A stretch of 14,448 nucleotides of DNA from CAYVMX01 sp964452725. Its GTDB lineage: Bacteria; Patescibacteriota; Gracilibacteria; JAHISY01. Of the stretch, positions 13,826 through 14,448 are shown one piece after another. Under the pieces are notes generated by a model that saw only the letters and a list, made by a program, of their open reading frames with translations, had not been told where the DNA came from and did no database searches. The position numbers and the translations under genes were made by a program. The stretch is from the NCBI GenBank assembly GCA_964452725.1, contig CAYVMX010000018.1:1-14448 (forward strand). Reading direction: 5' to 3'. Every line of letters starts with the position of its first letter. The first letter of the stretch is position 1.

Positions 13826-13935
13826 TACAGTAATACCGCCCAAGTAAAACTGGAACAAGGATTTTTCTGATTGTGAACCCTTCGGGGGGAACTTGAGGAT
13901 TTATTTAAGTGAAAGTGGCGCTAGCTGGGGGGAAA
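13826..13935 (+). other. second helix expansion within 23S rRNA
   Basis: From the conserved TTAATATTCC (13811) to ACCGAC (about 14125) this gene has roughly 315 nt, against about 225 in E. coli, so about 90 nt are added. Much of it falls near 13830-13935, where GAACCCTTCGGGGGGAAC forms a tetraloop-type hairpin within alternating AT- and G-rich sequence. The boundaries are approximate. Confidence 0.4.
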
Positions 13936-14394
13936 TACGGAAAGCTAATCAGAGCCGGTTAATGATTCCGGTCTAAGCGAAGTTAGGAGGCAGTCAGGCA
14001 AATCCGATTGTCAATCCGAAGGCGCGAATGCAAGGGGTTCCCTCGGGAGCTTCGAGTCTGATGATGCGGGCCGTCAGGAAAAACCTCAACAGCGAGGGAT
14101 TACTGTACCCGTACCGAAAACCGACTAAGGTGGGCGAGATGAGTATTCTATTGGTGTTCGGGAAAACTAGGTTTAAGGAACTCTGCAAAACAGCGGCCGT
14201 AACTTCGGGATAAGGCCTGGTTTCTGCTTGGATTTATTTGAGTAGGAACCCGCAGCTAAAGACTCCAGCCAACTGTTTACCAAAAACACAGGTCTCCGCA
14301 AAGCCGTAAGGCGAAGTATGGGGGCTGACGCCTGGCCAGTGCTAGAACATTACGGGGAGGGGTTAACGCTCTGAACTTAAGTGCTAGTGAACGC

Positions 14395-14448
<54 letters not shown>

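Noticed and set aside
13544..13935. Self-splicing introns in 23S
   Set aside because: The extra segments are only about 40 and 90 nt, without group I or II core sequence or endonuclease frame; helix expansion explains them better.
12334..14213. Open frames on both strands of the 23S region
   Set aside because: Conserved rRNA landmarks run through the whole region; the frames are incidental.

Overview
The window (GC near 45-50% by eye) looks like one scaffold from a small, gene-dense bacterium, most likely a Candidate Phyla Radiation (Patescibacteria) member. The pointers are indirect: genes overlap or abut, no recognisable Shine-Dalgarno lies before any start codon, a PAGRQ-type palindromic repeat of the kind common in Parcubacteria occurs near the left edge, and a 23S rRNA gene appears without a 16S gene in front of it. 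TGA is used as a stop, so a TGA-recoding lineage is not indicated. A run of exactly 100 N (1169-1268) marks a scaffold gap.

Layout. 1-217: poorly resolved edge with a possible partial gene and a short palindrome. 218-709 (-): dihydrofolate reductase (folA). 851-1316 (+): membrane-anchored zinc-ribbon protein broken by the gap. 1447-4468 (+): an overlapping operon of OmpR-type response regulator, sensor histidine kinase and P-loop (polynucleotide-kinase-like) protein. 4524-9591 (+): a four-gene locus for covalently bound extracytoplasmic flavin: a large surface protein (Ig-like, FMN_bind, chitobiase-C-like, calcium-type repeats, three SLH domains, Ala/Arg tail), ApbE flavin transferase, a NapH/NosR-like membrane [4Fe-4S] protein, and a membrane-anchored Ig + FMN_bind protein. 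9630-10592 (+): YrbG-type Na+/Ca2+ exchanger. 10593-11870 (-): unrecognised soluble helical protein. 11905-12352: long non-coding region with tandem promoters, a structured leader and a terminator. ~12353 to the end (+): 5' two-thirds of 23S rRNA.

How it may work together. The central locus reads as an electron path from cytoplasmic carriers through the iron-sulfur membrane protein to a membrane-tethered FMN protein and on to an SLH-anchored FMN protein at the surface, with ApbE attaching FMN to the Thr of the TGATGT/SGATGT motifs. The two-component operon just upstream probably controls it: the same direct repeat, CTTAAA-N5-CTTAA(A/C), lies before the response regulator gene and before the SLH/FMN gene, each time 11 bp upstream of a possible -10 box. 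On the opposite strand this reads as TTTAAG-N5-TTTAAG, the form of the streptococcal CiaR box. 

The other notable region is upstream of the 23S gene. Two similar promoters (TTGACT-16/17-TAAACT with C-rich discriminators) lead into a roughly 138-nt leader ending in a strong intrinsic terminator, preceded by a segment that can pair with the terminator's 5' arm. It could be a free small RNA gene or an attenuator controlling an unlinked 23S gene.
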